Assembly: GCA_946222725.1 (NCBI GenBank)
Contig: CAMIHT010000074.1
Coordinates: forward strand, 1-7,664
Reading direction: 5' to 3'
Origin: Actinotignum schaalii
Lineage (GTDB): Bacteria; Actinomycetota; Actinomycetes; Actinomycetales; Actinomycetaceae
DNA: 7,664 nt
In this document: positions 1-6,748 of the stretch, piece by piece
How the letters are laid out: every line of letters starts with the position of its first letter
Position numbering within the stretch: position 1 is the first letter of the stretch
The notes under the pieces: model-generated
Seen by the model: only the letters and a program-made list of their open reading frames with translations
What the model was told of the DNA's origin: nothing
Databases searched by the model: none
Made by a program: the position numbers and the translations under genes

Positions 1-2457
1 TTTGTCTTTATTGTCTTTACGCGAGGTGAGGAGGGCCGCCATGTATTCCACTGGGTAGTGGGCTTTCAGGTAGGCCGTCCAGTAGGAGATCACACCGTAG
101 CAGGCCGAATGGGACTTATTGAACGCGTAGGACGCGAAAGGTTCCATGGTGCCCCACAGGGTTTTCACCGCGTCCTTGCTGAAGCCCTGGGCCACCATAC
201 CGGCTTCGAAATCGACGTACATCTTATCCATGACGTCTTTTTTCTTCTTACCCATGGCTTTACGCAGCGAATCTGCCTGGCCCATGGTGAAGCCGGCCAC
301 CGTCCGGGCGATCTGCATGATCTGTTCCTGGTAAACGATCAGGCCGTAGGTGGGGGCCAGAATCGGCTCGAGGATCTCCTCCAGCTCGGGATGGATCGCC
401 TCGATTTTCTGCAGCCCGTTCTTCCGCAGCGCGTAATTAGTATGGGAATTCATCCCCATGGGGCCGGGGCGATAGAGCGCAGAAACGGCAGAAATGTCCT
501 CGAAGTTGGTGGGTTTCATCTGCTTGAGCAGAGTGCGCATCCCCGAACCATCCAGCTGGAAAATACCGAGGGTATCGGCATGCTGGAGCAGCTCAAAGGT
601 GTGTTCATCATCGAGGGGAACACTGTCAATATCGAGCGGCTCTTTATTATTCGCCACGATATTTTCCAGGGCGTCCTCAATAGTGGTGAGGTTCGAGAGT
701 CCCAGGAAGTCCATTTTGAGGATGCCAAGGTCCTCGCATTCGGGATATTCGAATTGGGTGATGACCGCGCCGTCGGCCGGGCGTTTCATCACCGGAATAA
801 CATCTGTGAGCGGGACGGAGGACATGAGGATGGCGCAGGCATGCACGCCCCACTGGCGAGTAAGTCCTTCAATGCCCCGGGCTAGGTCGAAAACACGTTT
901 GGCATCCACATCGGTGGAGACCATATCGCGGAATTCCCCAGCTTCCATATAGCGAGAATTCTTCTCATCGAATACGCCGGAAAGCGGGATGTCTTTGCCC
1001 ATAACCGAGGGCGGGAGGGCCTTGGTGAGACGTTCACCCATCTCGAAGGGATAGCCAAGCACCCGGGAGGCATCCTTGAGAGCCTGCTTCGTTTTAATGG
1101 TGCCGAAGGTAACCACCTGGGAAACTTTGTCATGCCCGTATTTTTCTTCCACGTAGGCGATGACTTCCCCGCGGCGCCGTTCATCGAAGTCCACGTCGAT
1201 ATCGGGCATGGATACGCGTTCCGGGTTGAGGAAACGTTCGAAGAGGAGACCGTGTTCGATGGGATCCAATTCGGTGATATGCAGCGCGTAGGCCACCATG
1301 GAGCCGGCCCCGGAACCACGCCCCGGGCCCACTCGGATACCGTTACGTTTGGCCCACAGAATGTAATCGGAAACCACGAGGAAGTAACCGGGGAAGCCCA
1401 TCTGGACAATAACTTCCACCTCGTAATTGGCACGCTGGCGCACGTGATCGGGAATATGTTCCCCGTAGCGCGAATGCAGGCCGCGTTCCACTTCCTTAAT
1501 AAACCAGGAGGTGATGTCCTCTCCTTCGGGCACCGGGAAGACCGGCATGTAATTGGCGCCTTCCGCAGCGGTGGTGAAGGAGATATTACAGCGTTCGGCC
1601 ACCAGGAGAGTGTTTTCCATTGCCCCGGGCAGGTCCCCGAAAAGGCGATACATTTCTTCGGTGGAACGCAGGTGGTAGCCGTGGCCGTCGAATTTGAAAC
1701 GGTTGGGATCCTGGAGGGTGGAGCCAGAGTTAATGCAGAGCATGGCGTCCTGGACAGAGTGGTCCTCCGCGCGCACATAATGCGAGTCATTGGTGGCCAG
1801 TAGCGGCGCATTGATCTTCTTGGCGAGTTCGAGCAGGTCATTGCGAGTGCGCCGCTCGATTTCGTTATCGTGGTCCATGATTTCCACGAAGTAGTTTTCT
1901 TTACCGAAGATCTCCTGCATCCGCCCGGCAGCTTCCAAAGCTTCGGCGTGCTGGCCCAGCCGCAACCGGGTTTGCACTTCCCCGGAGGGGCAGCCGGCGG
2001 TGCCGATAAGACCTTCGTGCAGCTCCTCCAGGAGTTCAAGATCCATGCGGGGCCATTTGCCCATCTGGCCCTCAAGCGAGGCGCGCGAATCGAGCCGGAA
2101 AAGGTTATGCATCCCGGTGTTATTGGTCGCGAGCAACGTCATATGGGTATAGGCTCCGCGCGCGGACACATCATCACTGCGCTGTGATTCATCCCCCCAT
2201 AACACCCGGTTGCTGGAGTAGCGCGAGGTACCCGGGGTCATATAGGCTTCCACCCCGATAATCGGCTTGATACCCGCGTCTTTACAGGCCCGGTAAAACT
2301 CGTAGGCACCGAAGCAGTAGCCGTGGTCGGTAATGGCCAACGCGCTTTGATTTTGGGCAACGGCCTGCGCCACCAAGGGTTTGATTTTCGCGGCCCCGTC
2401 CAGCAGGGAGTATTCGGTATGGGTGTGGAGGTGAACGAAATCTGAGGGAGCGGCCAT
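1..2457 (-). CDS. dnaE: DNA polymerase III alpha subunit (DnaE1-type), 3' end cut off by the window
   Basis: Replicative polymerase that extends DNA as the catalytic subunit of the cytoplasmic Pol III holoenzyme. The 819 codons present cover the N-terminal PHP domain (about residues 5-290), the palm and part of the thumb/fingers. The PHP domain has the full set of candidate metal ligands: H11, H13, D20, H45, E70, H105, C156, D224 and H226. The palm contains [10 protein letters not shown] and then PDIDVDF, with catalytic aspartates D419 and D421. The third, D583, lies in KMDFLGL. A full protein is normally near 1,150-1,200 residues, so the rest of the fingers, the clamp-binding region and the OB fold are missing because of the window edge, not truncation. 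The start is the ATG followed by [16 protein letters not shown], as expected for the family. The GNAT stop lies 10 nt upstream, and only a weak AGG stands there as ribosome site, suggesting coupling. Family assignment is certain. Confidence 0.97.
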   Translation of the reverse strand, partial: MAAPSDFVHLHTHTEYSLLDGAAKIKPLVAQAVAQNQSALAITDHGYCFGAYEFYRACKDAGIKPIIGVEAYMTPGTSRYSSNRVLWGDESQRSDDVSARGAYTHMTLLATNNTGMHNLFRLDSRASLEGQMGKWPRMDLELLEELHEGLIGTAGCPSGEVQTRLRLGQHAEALEAAGRMQEIFGKENYFVEIMDHDNEIERRTRNDLLELAKKINAPLLATNDSHYVRAEDHSVQDAMLCINSGSTLQDPNRFKFDGHGYHLRSTEEMYRLFGDLPGAMENTLLVAERCNISFTTAAEGANYMPVFPVPEGEDITSWFIKEVERGLHSRYGEHIPDHVRQRANYEVEVIVQMGFPGYFLVVSDYILWAKRNGIRVGPGRGSGAGSMVAYALHITELDPIEHGLLFERFLNPERVSMPDIDVDFDERRRGEVIAYVEEKYGHDKVSQVVTFGTIKTKQALKDASRVLGYPFEMGERLTKALPPSVMGKDIPLSGVFDEKNSRYMEAGEFRDMVSTDVDAKRVFDLARGIEGLTRQWGVHACAILMSSVPLTDVIPVMKRPADGAVITQFEYPECEDLGILKMDFLGLSNLTTIEDALENIVANNKEPLDIDSVPLDDEHTFELLQHADTLGIFQLDGSGMRTLLKQMKPTNFEDISAVSALYRPGPMGMNSHTNYALRKNGLQKIEAIHPELEEILEPILAPTYGLIVYQEQIMQIARTVAGFTMGQADSLRKAMGKKKKDVMDKMYVDFEAGMVAQGFSKDAVKTLWGTMEPFASYAFNKSHSACYGVISYWTAYLKAHYPVEYMAALLTSRKDNKDK

Positions 2458-2467
2458 GGGGCCTAGT

Positions 2468-2923
2468 CTATCCAGCGCTCACTATCCGCGCCATTTCCCG
2501 GTGCCAGATGCGTGCGTCCAAGAAAGGTTCACGAGTGGTGAGTTCGTAGCCAAGGGCCCGGTAGAAGCCGATTTTGTCCTCTTGGGCATCGAGCACAATT
2601 CGCACTTGCCCGGCGTGTCCAAATTCGCGCAGCGCGATCTGGGACGCGGCCTCGCATAGGAAGCGCCCTACGCCCAAGCCGCGAGCGGCGCTAGTGACGC
2701 AGACGCGCCCCAGGTGCACGACACCCTCGCCGGTTACGTATACCCGTGCGGTTCCTAGTGCTTCACCCGCCGCATTTTCGACGACGACGTGGTGGGCGCG
2801 TTCGTCTATGTCGTCAAGTTCTTCTTCCAGCAGTACGCCCTGCTCCCCGCAGAAAACCTCGATGCGGATAGCTCGGGCCCGCTCCAGGTCTCCCTCGAGA
2901 CAACGCAGCTGCGCCGTCGTCAT
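2468..2923 (-). CDS. GNAT-family N-acetyltransferase, substrate unknown
   Basis: A 151-residue single-domain GNAT protein expected to move an acetyl group from acetyl-CoA to an amine. The acetyl-CoA pyrophosphate loop is clear: beta-4 ([10 protein letters not shown], about 71-80) is followed by R81-G-L-G-V-G86. Motif B follows as [10 protein letters not shown] (118-127). The N-terminal stretch [13 protein letters not shown] (18-30) is typical of the ElaA/YjcF-like branch, whose substrates are mostly unknown, so I assign no substrate. The ATG overlaps the stop of the upstream pseudouridine synthase by 4 nt (ATGA), and a GGGGG run sits about 7 nt before the start. The dnaE start follows after 10 nt. 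The position suggests co-translation rather than a functional link. The GNAT fold is near certain; a specific role is not supported. Confidence 0.9.
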   Translation of the reverse strand: MTTAQLRCLEGDLERARAIRIEVFCGEQGVLLEEELDDIDERAHHVVVENAAGEALGTARVYVTGEGVVHLGRVCVTSAARGLGVGRFLCEAASQIALREFGHAGQVRIVLDAQEDKIGFYRALGYELTTREPFLDARIWHREMARIVSAG

Positions 2924-3840
2924 GAAAAGACCCCCGCGCGCATACGTTCGAGCGCGGTGGCAAGATCCTCCGGGTAGGGGGCCTCAAATTCGCGCCAGCT
3001 GCCATCGGGATGTTCGAAGCCGAGGTGGGTGGCGTGCAGCCACTGGCGGGTCAAGCCGAGCGTTTCACTCAGCCCCGGGTCGGCTCCGTAGGTAGCATCG
3101 CCCACGCAGGGATGACCGAGCGCCGCCATATGCACTCGAATCTGGTGGGTGCGCCCCGTTTCCAGGTGGACCCGGAGGAGACTGCCTCCGGCCATGGCTT
3201 CCAGGGTGTCATAGTGTGTAATAGAGTGGCGTCCATCTGCACGCACCCCCATTTTCCACTGGTGGCGCGGGTCGCGCCCAATAGGGGCATCCACGGTGCC
3301 GGAAAGCGGGTCGGGATGCCCTTGGACGAGGGCATGATAGATCTTTTCGGGAACGCGGTTGCGGAACTCATCCTTGAGCAGCACGTAGGCGCGTTCCGAT
3401 TTGGCCACCACCATACAGCCGGAAGTTCCCACGTCTAAGCGATGCACAATCCCCTTGCGTTCGGCCGGGCCGTAGGCGGAGAGTTGCACCCCGGAGTTCA
3501 TGAGAGCGCCCAGCACGTCCGGGCCGGTGAAGTTAAGGGAAGGGTGAGCGGCCAGGCCCGCGGGTTTATCCACCACCACCAGATCGGCATCTTCGTAAAG
3601 GATGGGGATCGTGGCATCTCCCCCGCGCGGGGTCACGGTGCGCGGGGTAGGAATATCGATTTCCAGGATGCTTTGCGCGCGTAGCCGCACTGATTTCGGC
3701 ACCGGGTTGCCGTCCAAGAGCACATCCCCGGCATCAATCAGGCGCTGCACTTCGGCGCGCGAAAGACCGGTAAGACGCGCGATAGCGGCATCAATACGTA
3801 CGTCGCTGAATTCTTCCGTGACCGGATAGGTCCGCCACAT
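2920..3840 (-). CDS. rluD: RluA-family 23S rRNA pseudouridine synthase (RluD type)
   Basis: A 306-residue enzyme that should isomerise uridines to pseudouridine in large-subunit rRNA in the cytoplasm. An S4 RNA-binding domain lies at about residues 14-60 (RIDAAIARLTGLSRAEVQRLI). The RluA catalytic domain follows, with HRLDVGTSG at 133-141; D136 is the catalytic aspartate. The VGTSG form, in place of KDTSG of Escherichia coli RluD, is common in actinobacteria. Another conserved motif, GRTHQIRVH, is at 229-237. S4 plus RluA domains match RluC/RluD in architecture and length. RluD is preferred because of synteny with lspA, but the exact uridine targets cannot be read from sequence. The ATG is 1 nt after the lspA stop, with GCGAGG about 8 nt upstream. 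Its TGA overlaps the next ATG. Confidence 0.93.
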   Translation of the reverse strand: MWRTYPVTEEFSDVRIDAAIARLTGLSRAEVQRLIDAGDVLLDGNPVPKSVRLRAQSILEIDIPTPRTVTPRGGDATIPILYEDADLVVVDKPAGLAAHPSLNFTGPDVLGALMNSGVQLSAYGPAERKGIVHRLDVGTSGCMVVAKSERAYVLLKDEFRNRVPEKIYHALVQGHPDPLSGTVDAPIGRDPRHQWKMGVRADGRHSITHYDTLEAMAGGSLLRVHLETGRTHQIRVHMAALGHPCVGDATYGADPGLSETLGLTRQWLHATHLGFEHPDGSWREFEAPYPEDLATALERMRAGVFS

Positions 3841-3841
3841 G

Positions 3842-4450
3842 CTAGTCGCCTCGCTCGGGGCCGCCCGGCGCGGGCACAGAATCTGATGGATGCACCGTAT
3901 CTGCCGACTGGGAGAGCGGAAGCGCGGCGGTATCCGGAGTCGTACCTGAGTCCGCGGATCCCGGAGCTGCGCCGTCGTTCATCAAGAACGCGACAACGAT
4001 CATGATCACGGCCCCGGCCACCAGCGCAATATCGGCCACGTTTCCTACAAACCAGTCGAAGTAGGCGATGAAATCGACCACGTGCCCGGCGAAACCGCCC
4101 GGTTCGAAGAAGATACGGTCGATGAGGTTGCCGGCCGCGCCACCCCACATGAGGGCGAGACCGACACCGATCCACCGGTGGCGTACCCGCGCCGCGAGAG
4201 CCGGGAAGACCGCGAGCACCACAATAAGTGCGATGACGGTGATAACGCGGGTGGAATTTGCCCCCAGTGAGAATGCGGCGCCCGGGTTAAAGACCAGGTG
4301 CAGCCCGAGGGCATCCCCCACAATGGCGATACGCTCCGTTTGGCTGAGGTTAGCTATGGCCCACTGCTTCGTGAGTTGGTCGATGGCCACAACGGCCAAG
4401 GCCCCCACGAGGATGAGGAACCACGAGGTGCTTCGCCTCACCATACGCAC
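3842..4450 (-). CDS. lspA: Lipoprotein signal peptidase (signal peptidase II)
   Basis: Membrane aspartyl protease that removes the signal peptide of diacylglyceryl-modified prolipoproteins. Four hydrophobic segments are visible, at about residues 10-30, 68-86, 93-108 and 137-157. The two catalytic aspartates are D111 in GNLIDR and D140 in NVAD. The conserved N-terminal DQLTK (24-28) and NPGAAFS (55-61) are also present. The core ends near residue 157. A tail of about 45 residues rich in Ala, Ser, Pro, Asp and Thr follows, predicted disordered and cytoplasmic. The start given is a GTG whose G is the last base of the divIVA stop (TAGTG). An in-frame ATG two codons later (position 4444) is an equally good choice, and neither has a clear Shine-Dalgarno sequence, so reinitiation is likely. 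The rluD start follows 1 nt after the stop. Confidence 0.95.
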   Translation of the reverse strand: MRMVRRSTSWFLILVGALAVVAIDQLTKQWAIANLSQTERIAIVGDALGLHLVFNPGAAFSLGANSTRVITVIALIVVLAVFPALAARVRHRWIGVGLALMWGGAAGNLIDRIFFEPGGFAGHVVDFIAYFDWFVGNVADIALVAGAVIMIVVAFLMNDGAAPGSADSGTTPDTAALPLSQSADTVHPSDSVPAPGGPERGD

Positions 4451-5031
4451 TAGTTGCGAGCGTCGGGTTCCTGCGCGCCAGAATCGACGTTGGCGAGCAG
4501 CGTCTCAAGGTAGCTGTGCAGGCGTGTGCGGTAATCACGCTCGAAATCACGCAGCTCGGAGATCTTGCGCTCCACCAGACCGCGTTCCTGCTCCAACTGG
4601 GCCAGGGTACGGTTGGACTGAGCTTCGGCATCCTCGATGATCTTGGCACTGCGGGTTTCCGCATCCTGGATCTTCTGAGCCTTCTCCGTTTCACCGCGGG
4701 CCACGAGTTCTTCGTAGGTCTGCTGCGCCATCTGGAGCACGGCAGCCGCCTGTTCCCCAACGGTACCGGTGGGCTGAGCGAAGGACGCGGTGGTTGTGGC
4801 CTGGTCCGGCGCTGCGGGTTCTTCACCCGAACCGTTCTGGAGTTCGGTCACGCGCGCTTCGGCGACGGTGGCGCGATTCTCCGCTTCCTGGAGCTGCTTC
4901 GACAGATCAACGATGGTTTCGTAGATCGCGTCAAGGAATTCGTCGACCTGTACCTCGTCGTAACCGGTCTCCGCGGTTTCCGGGCGCTTAAAGCGGACAT
5001 CCATGACATCCTGTGCCGTGAGCATTGCCAT
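4450..5031 (-). CDS. divIVA: DivIVA/Wag31-family polar growth coiled-coil protein
   Basis: A 193-residue cytoplasmic scaffold expected to bind negatively curved membrane at poles and septa and, as known for mycobacterial Wag31 and streptomycete DivIVA, to direct wall synthesis there. The N-terminal membrane-binding domain is clear: LTAQDVMDVRF (4-14) and GYDEVQVDEFLD (23-34). A first coiled coil spans about 38-66. A Gly/Pro/Ala/Thr-rich linker follows at about 67-92, then a long coiled coil at about 93-182 rich in Glu, Gln, Arg and Lys. It is shorter than Wag31 of Mycobacterium (about 260). Thr79-81 in the linker could be phosphorylation sites by analogy with Wag31, but that is speculation. 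The start is chosen from the strong ribosome site. A second ATG two codons in (position 5025) is less well spaced. The gene opens the tightly packed block leading to dnaE, and ileS or a TraR-like gene, often nearby in relatives, is absent here. Confidence 0.93.
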   Translation of the reverse strand: MAMLTAQDVMDVRFKRPETAETGYDEVQVDEFLDAIYETIVDLSKQLQEAENRATVAEARVTELQNGSGEEPAAPDQATTTASFAQPTGTVGEQAAAVLQMAQQTYEELVARGETEKAQKIQDAETRSAKIIEDAEAQSNRTLAQLEQERGLVERKISELRDFERDYRTRLHSYLETLLANVDSGAQEPDARN

Positions 5032-5034
5032 TTC

Positions 5035-5041
5035 TCACCTC
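5035..5041 (-). promoter_or_regulatory. Strong Shine-Dalgarno sequence of divIVA
   Basis: On the minus strand the sequence reads GAGGTGA, then GAA, then the divIVA ATG, which places the GAGG core 6 nt from the start. It is the strongest ribosome binding site in the window and fixes the divIVA start at 5031. The downstream genes lack comparable sites, so translation of the block probably enters here. Confidence 0.8.
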
Positions 5042-5056
5042 AAGTAGTGTAACGAA

Positions 5057-5091
5057 ACTGTGTTAAGAGCACGTGACTGTGTTATGAGAAC
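5057..5091. repeat. 19-bp-period direct repeat with embedded palindromes in the yggT-divIVA gap (candidate operator)
   Basis: Plus-strand copies are ACTGTGTTAAGAGCAC (5057-5072) and ACTGTGTTATGAGAAC (5076-5091), identical at 14 of 16 positions and starting 19 bp apart. The second copy forms a perfect 5-bp-arm inverted repeat, GTGTT-ATGAG-AACAC (5079-5093). The hexamer CACGTG (5070-5075) joins the two. The array lies 26-60 bp upstream of the divIVA start, in the only spacer that interrupts the gene series substantially. A role as binding site for a transcription factor is inference. No convincing -35/-10 pair was found in the gap, which is otherwise unremarkable. Confidence 0.45.
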
Positions 5092-5127
5092 ACGGCTCTC
5101 GGATAAAGCCTACCTCATCTGGGCGAA

Positions 5128-5421
5128 CTACGAGACAAAGATACGTAAAATTATCCCATTGAGAATTTGAAGCACGATAAAAACAACGATGAAACCGATG
5201 TCAATCGCGATACCTCCGAGCCGCAAGGGCGGGATAATTTTGCGCACCAGATTGAGAATCGGGTCCGTCAGTGCGTAGACAATATTAACGATAACGAGAA
5301 GGGCGCCACTGGGGCGCCAATCACGCGCCGCAATGGTTACTAGATCAATAATCACCCGCGCGAGCAGCACCAAAAGATAGATGCTGATGAGGGTGGAAAG
5401 GATAATTCCAATTACTGCCAT
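5128..5421 (-). CDS. yggT: YggT-family small membrane protein
   Basis: A 97-residue integral membrane protein with two hydrophobic segments, about residues 4-30 and 70-95. They flank the family's conserved middle, with YALTDPILNLVRKIIPP at about 49-65. The protein sits next to sepF in very many Gram-positive genomes. Its biochemical function is not established; osmotic-stress and division-linked roles have been proposed for relatives. The ATG overlaps the sepF stop by 1 nt (TAATG), and there is no nearby Shine-Dalgarno sequence, so translation probably depends on sepF. The base composition is more A+T-rich than its neighbours because of the many Ile codons, not because of evident transfer. 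It is the last gene before the 96-nt spacer. Confidence 0.92.
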   Translation of the reverse strand: MAVIGIILSTLISIYLLVLLARVIIDLVTIAARDWRPSGALLVIVNIVYALTDPILNLVRKIIPPLRLGGIAIDIGFIVVFIVLQILNGIILRIFVS

Positions 5422-5834
5422 TAGAACGAATCGCGCGACTCCGGGCGCTGGTTTTCCATGCGAACGGTACGCGGGGTCATGAGCAGAACATCGGCGGAAA
5501 TCTTATTGAGATCCCCATGCAGCCCGAAGCAGATCCCGGTGGCGAAATCGACAATACGATTACGCGCAATATCATCGGCTTCCGCCAGGTTGATAATGAC
5601 GGGCAGGCCGTCGCGGAACTGTTCCGCGAAGCCCCGCACCTCGGTGAAGGAACGCGGTTTCGCGGTGATAATCCGGGCGATATCCACGGGCTGCTCCACA
5701 GCGTGAATTTCGCTCACGGGGCTTTCCGCTTCCGCCTCGTAATCATCTTCGTAGTAATCGGCGTCGTCCTGGTAATCCAGGTACTCGTCGTCATTAAGCG
5801 TTGCCTTGGAGACAAAACGCTGGAACATTCCCAT
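5421..5834 (-). CDS. sepF: Cell division protein SepF, membrane anchor of FtsZ
   Basis: A 137-residue cytoplasmic division protein that polymerises, binds the FtsZ C-terminal tail and tethers it to the membrane; in actinobacteria lacking FtsA/ZipA it is the main FtsZ anchor. The N-terminus MGMFQRFVSKA fits the short amphipathic membrane helix. Residues 14-38 form a very acidic, Tyr-rich linker. The SepF core runs from about 58 to 127, with PRSFTEV (60-66), GLPVIINL (76-83), RIVDFATG (93-100) and GLHGDLNKI (104-112). The start at 5834 was chosen because it yields the amphipathic helix and has GAAGG about 11 nt upstream; ATG at 5828 is possible. An extended reading upstream would overlap pgeF and has no SepF-like residues. 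The pgeF stop is 34 nt upstream and yggT overlaps downstream. Confidence 0.95.
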   Translation of the reverse strand: MGMFQRFVSKATLNDDEYLDYQDDADYYEDDYEAEAESPVSEIHAVEQPVDIARIITAKPRSFTEVRGFAEQFRDGLPVIINLAEADDIARNRIVDFATGICFGLHGDLNKISADVLLMTPRTVRMENQRPESRDSF

Positions 5835-5868
5835 AGCAGCCAACCCTTCTCGCTGTTCTCGTTTTACG

Positions 5869-6684
5869 TTAGGCGACGCGCCCGGCCTTGTCAGCACGGC
5901 GCGCCGTGGGCGCGTTACAGTCCACCGCGAGCACGCCGGCAAAGCGGCCGGTGCGCGATGCACGTCGGTAGGAATAAAAATCGGTGTCTTCACGGGTGCA
6001 CTGAGAACTGACGTGGATCTCACTTACCCCGGCAGCGCGCAGCTGAGCGGTGAGCCCGGCCGCAATATCAAGGGAGGGCGTGCCCCAGGCGGTACGCCCG
6101 GCAGCTTCCGGAACGCTCGCGGCAACGCTGGCCCGGAGTTCCTCCGGTACCTCATAGCAGCGTCCGCAAATGGACGGGCCGAGGTAGGCGATGAGGCGCT
6201 CCGGCCCGAGGGCGCGCGCGGCGGCCGGCCCGATACCGGCCTCCAGCCCGCGCCGGCCCACATGCACCGCAGCTCCGGCGCGACGATCACGTGCCACCAG
6301 GAGCAATGGGAGGCAATCGGCCACCATGACTACCGCAGCAGCACCCATCGGTACCGGTGCGGTGCCCGAACTAAACGGGATGTCAATAAGGAGGCCGTCG
6401 GTGCCGGGGGCCACGAAGGTGCCGGCGGAAGTCAGAACGCCGGCATCTTCAAGGTGGTCCCCGTGCACCTGGTCCATATAGACGGGGCGCTGCCCGATTT
6501 GCTCTGCCAGGAGAGCTCGGTTACGCTCCACATCCGCGGGGTCATCCCCCACGTGGTGGGCCACATTGAGACCCGCAAAAGGAGCGTGAGATACCCCGCC
6601 AACGCGGGAGGTGAATCCCGCCCGGATGCGACCGCCGGGAACGGAGATATTCGCTACCCACTCCACCAGAGCGTTACGAGTCAT
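5869..6684 (-). CDS. pgeF: Peptidoglycan editing factor PgeF (YfiH/laccase-domain family)
   Basis: A 271-residue protein of the family once called polyphenol oxidase/laccase domain. In E. coli, PgeF (YfiH) removes wrongly built UDP-MurNAc-L-Ser, and other members act on purine nucleosides. Both are established for the family, and the activity here cannot be told from sequence. The zinc ligands are H74 (YMDQVHG), C124 (MVADCLP) and H141 (AVHVGRRG). GPSICGRCYEVP (169-180) and the terminal DFYSYRR (235-241) are further signatures. The HVGRRG form replaces HAGWRG of proteobacteria. The ATG at 6684 (MTRNALVEWV) has AGG about 7 nt upstream. The frame stays open far upstream through ftsZ, but that part is not family-like. 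The location between ftsZ and sepF is typical of actinobacterial dcw clusters and supports a wall-related role. Confidence 0.94.
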   Translation of the reverse strand: MTRNALVEWVANISVPGGRIRAGFTSRVGGVSHAPFAGLNVAHHVGDDPADVERNRALLAEQIGQRPVYMDQVHGDHLEDAGVLTSAGTFVAPGTDGLLIDIPFSSGTAPVPMGAAAVVMVADCLPLLLVARDRRAGAAVHVGRRGLEAGIGPAAARALGPERLIAYLGPSICGRCYEVPEELRASVAASVPEAAGRTAWGTPSLDIAAGLTAQLRAAGVSEIHVSSQCTREDTDFYSYRRASRTGRFAGVLAVDCNAPTARRADKAGRVA

Positions 6685-6711
6685 TGCTGCCTGAGGTTTC
6701 CTATGCGCTGT

Positions 6712-6741
6712 GTTTCCCTGAAGTCCCTTGAGTTCCCTCGA
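6712..6741. repeat. Three imperfect tandem 10-bp repeats in the ftsZ-pgeF gap
   Basis: Plus-strand units are GTTTCCCTGA (6712-6721), AGTCCCTTGA (6722-6731) and GTTCCCTCGA (6732-6741), each containing TCCCT. On the coding strand this gives three AGGGA boxes with 9- and 10-bp spacing, on one face of the helix. The last unit also forms a small hairpin, AGTTC-CCTC-GAACT (6731-6744). There is no T-run downstream, so it is not a rho-independent terminator. Function unknown; a regulator site for pgeF-sepF-yggT or an mRNA structure is possible. Confidence 0.4.
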
Positions 6742-6748
6742 ACTACTT

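Noticed and set aside
58..885. 275-residue open frame on the plus strand at the left end
   Set aside because: It is antisense to dnaE, whose frame shows the PHP and palm motifs without interruption. The translation has no recognisable domain and low-frequency stops are expected opposite such codon use.
882..2075. 397-residue minus-strand frame rich in Trp, Ser and Pro inside dnaE
   Set aside because: It is the same strand in another frame. It lacks any domain and has a composition typical of out-of-frame reading; the real dnaE frame covers the entire region.
5046..5051. TACACT on the minus strand as a -10 box for divIVA
   Set aside because: A start about 7 nt downstream would fall in the Shine-Dalgarno sequence and remove it, and no -35 match lies at 16-18 bp. 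Other hexamers such as CATAAC also lack a convincing -35.
5079..5093. LexA (SOS) box before divIVA
   Set aside because: The actinobacterial LexA box has GAAC-N4-GTTC; here the arms are GTGTT and AACAC in the opposite arrangement.
5835..6023. N-terminal extension of SepF to about 200 residues
   Set aside because: The extra part overlaps pgeF out of frame, is Arg/Pro-rich as expected for shadow reading, and would bury the amphipathic membrane helix that must be N-terminal.
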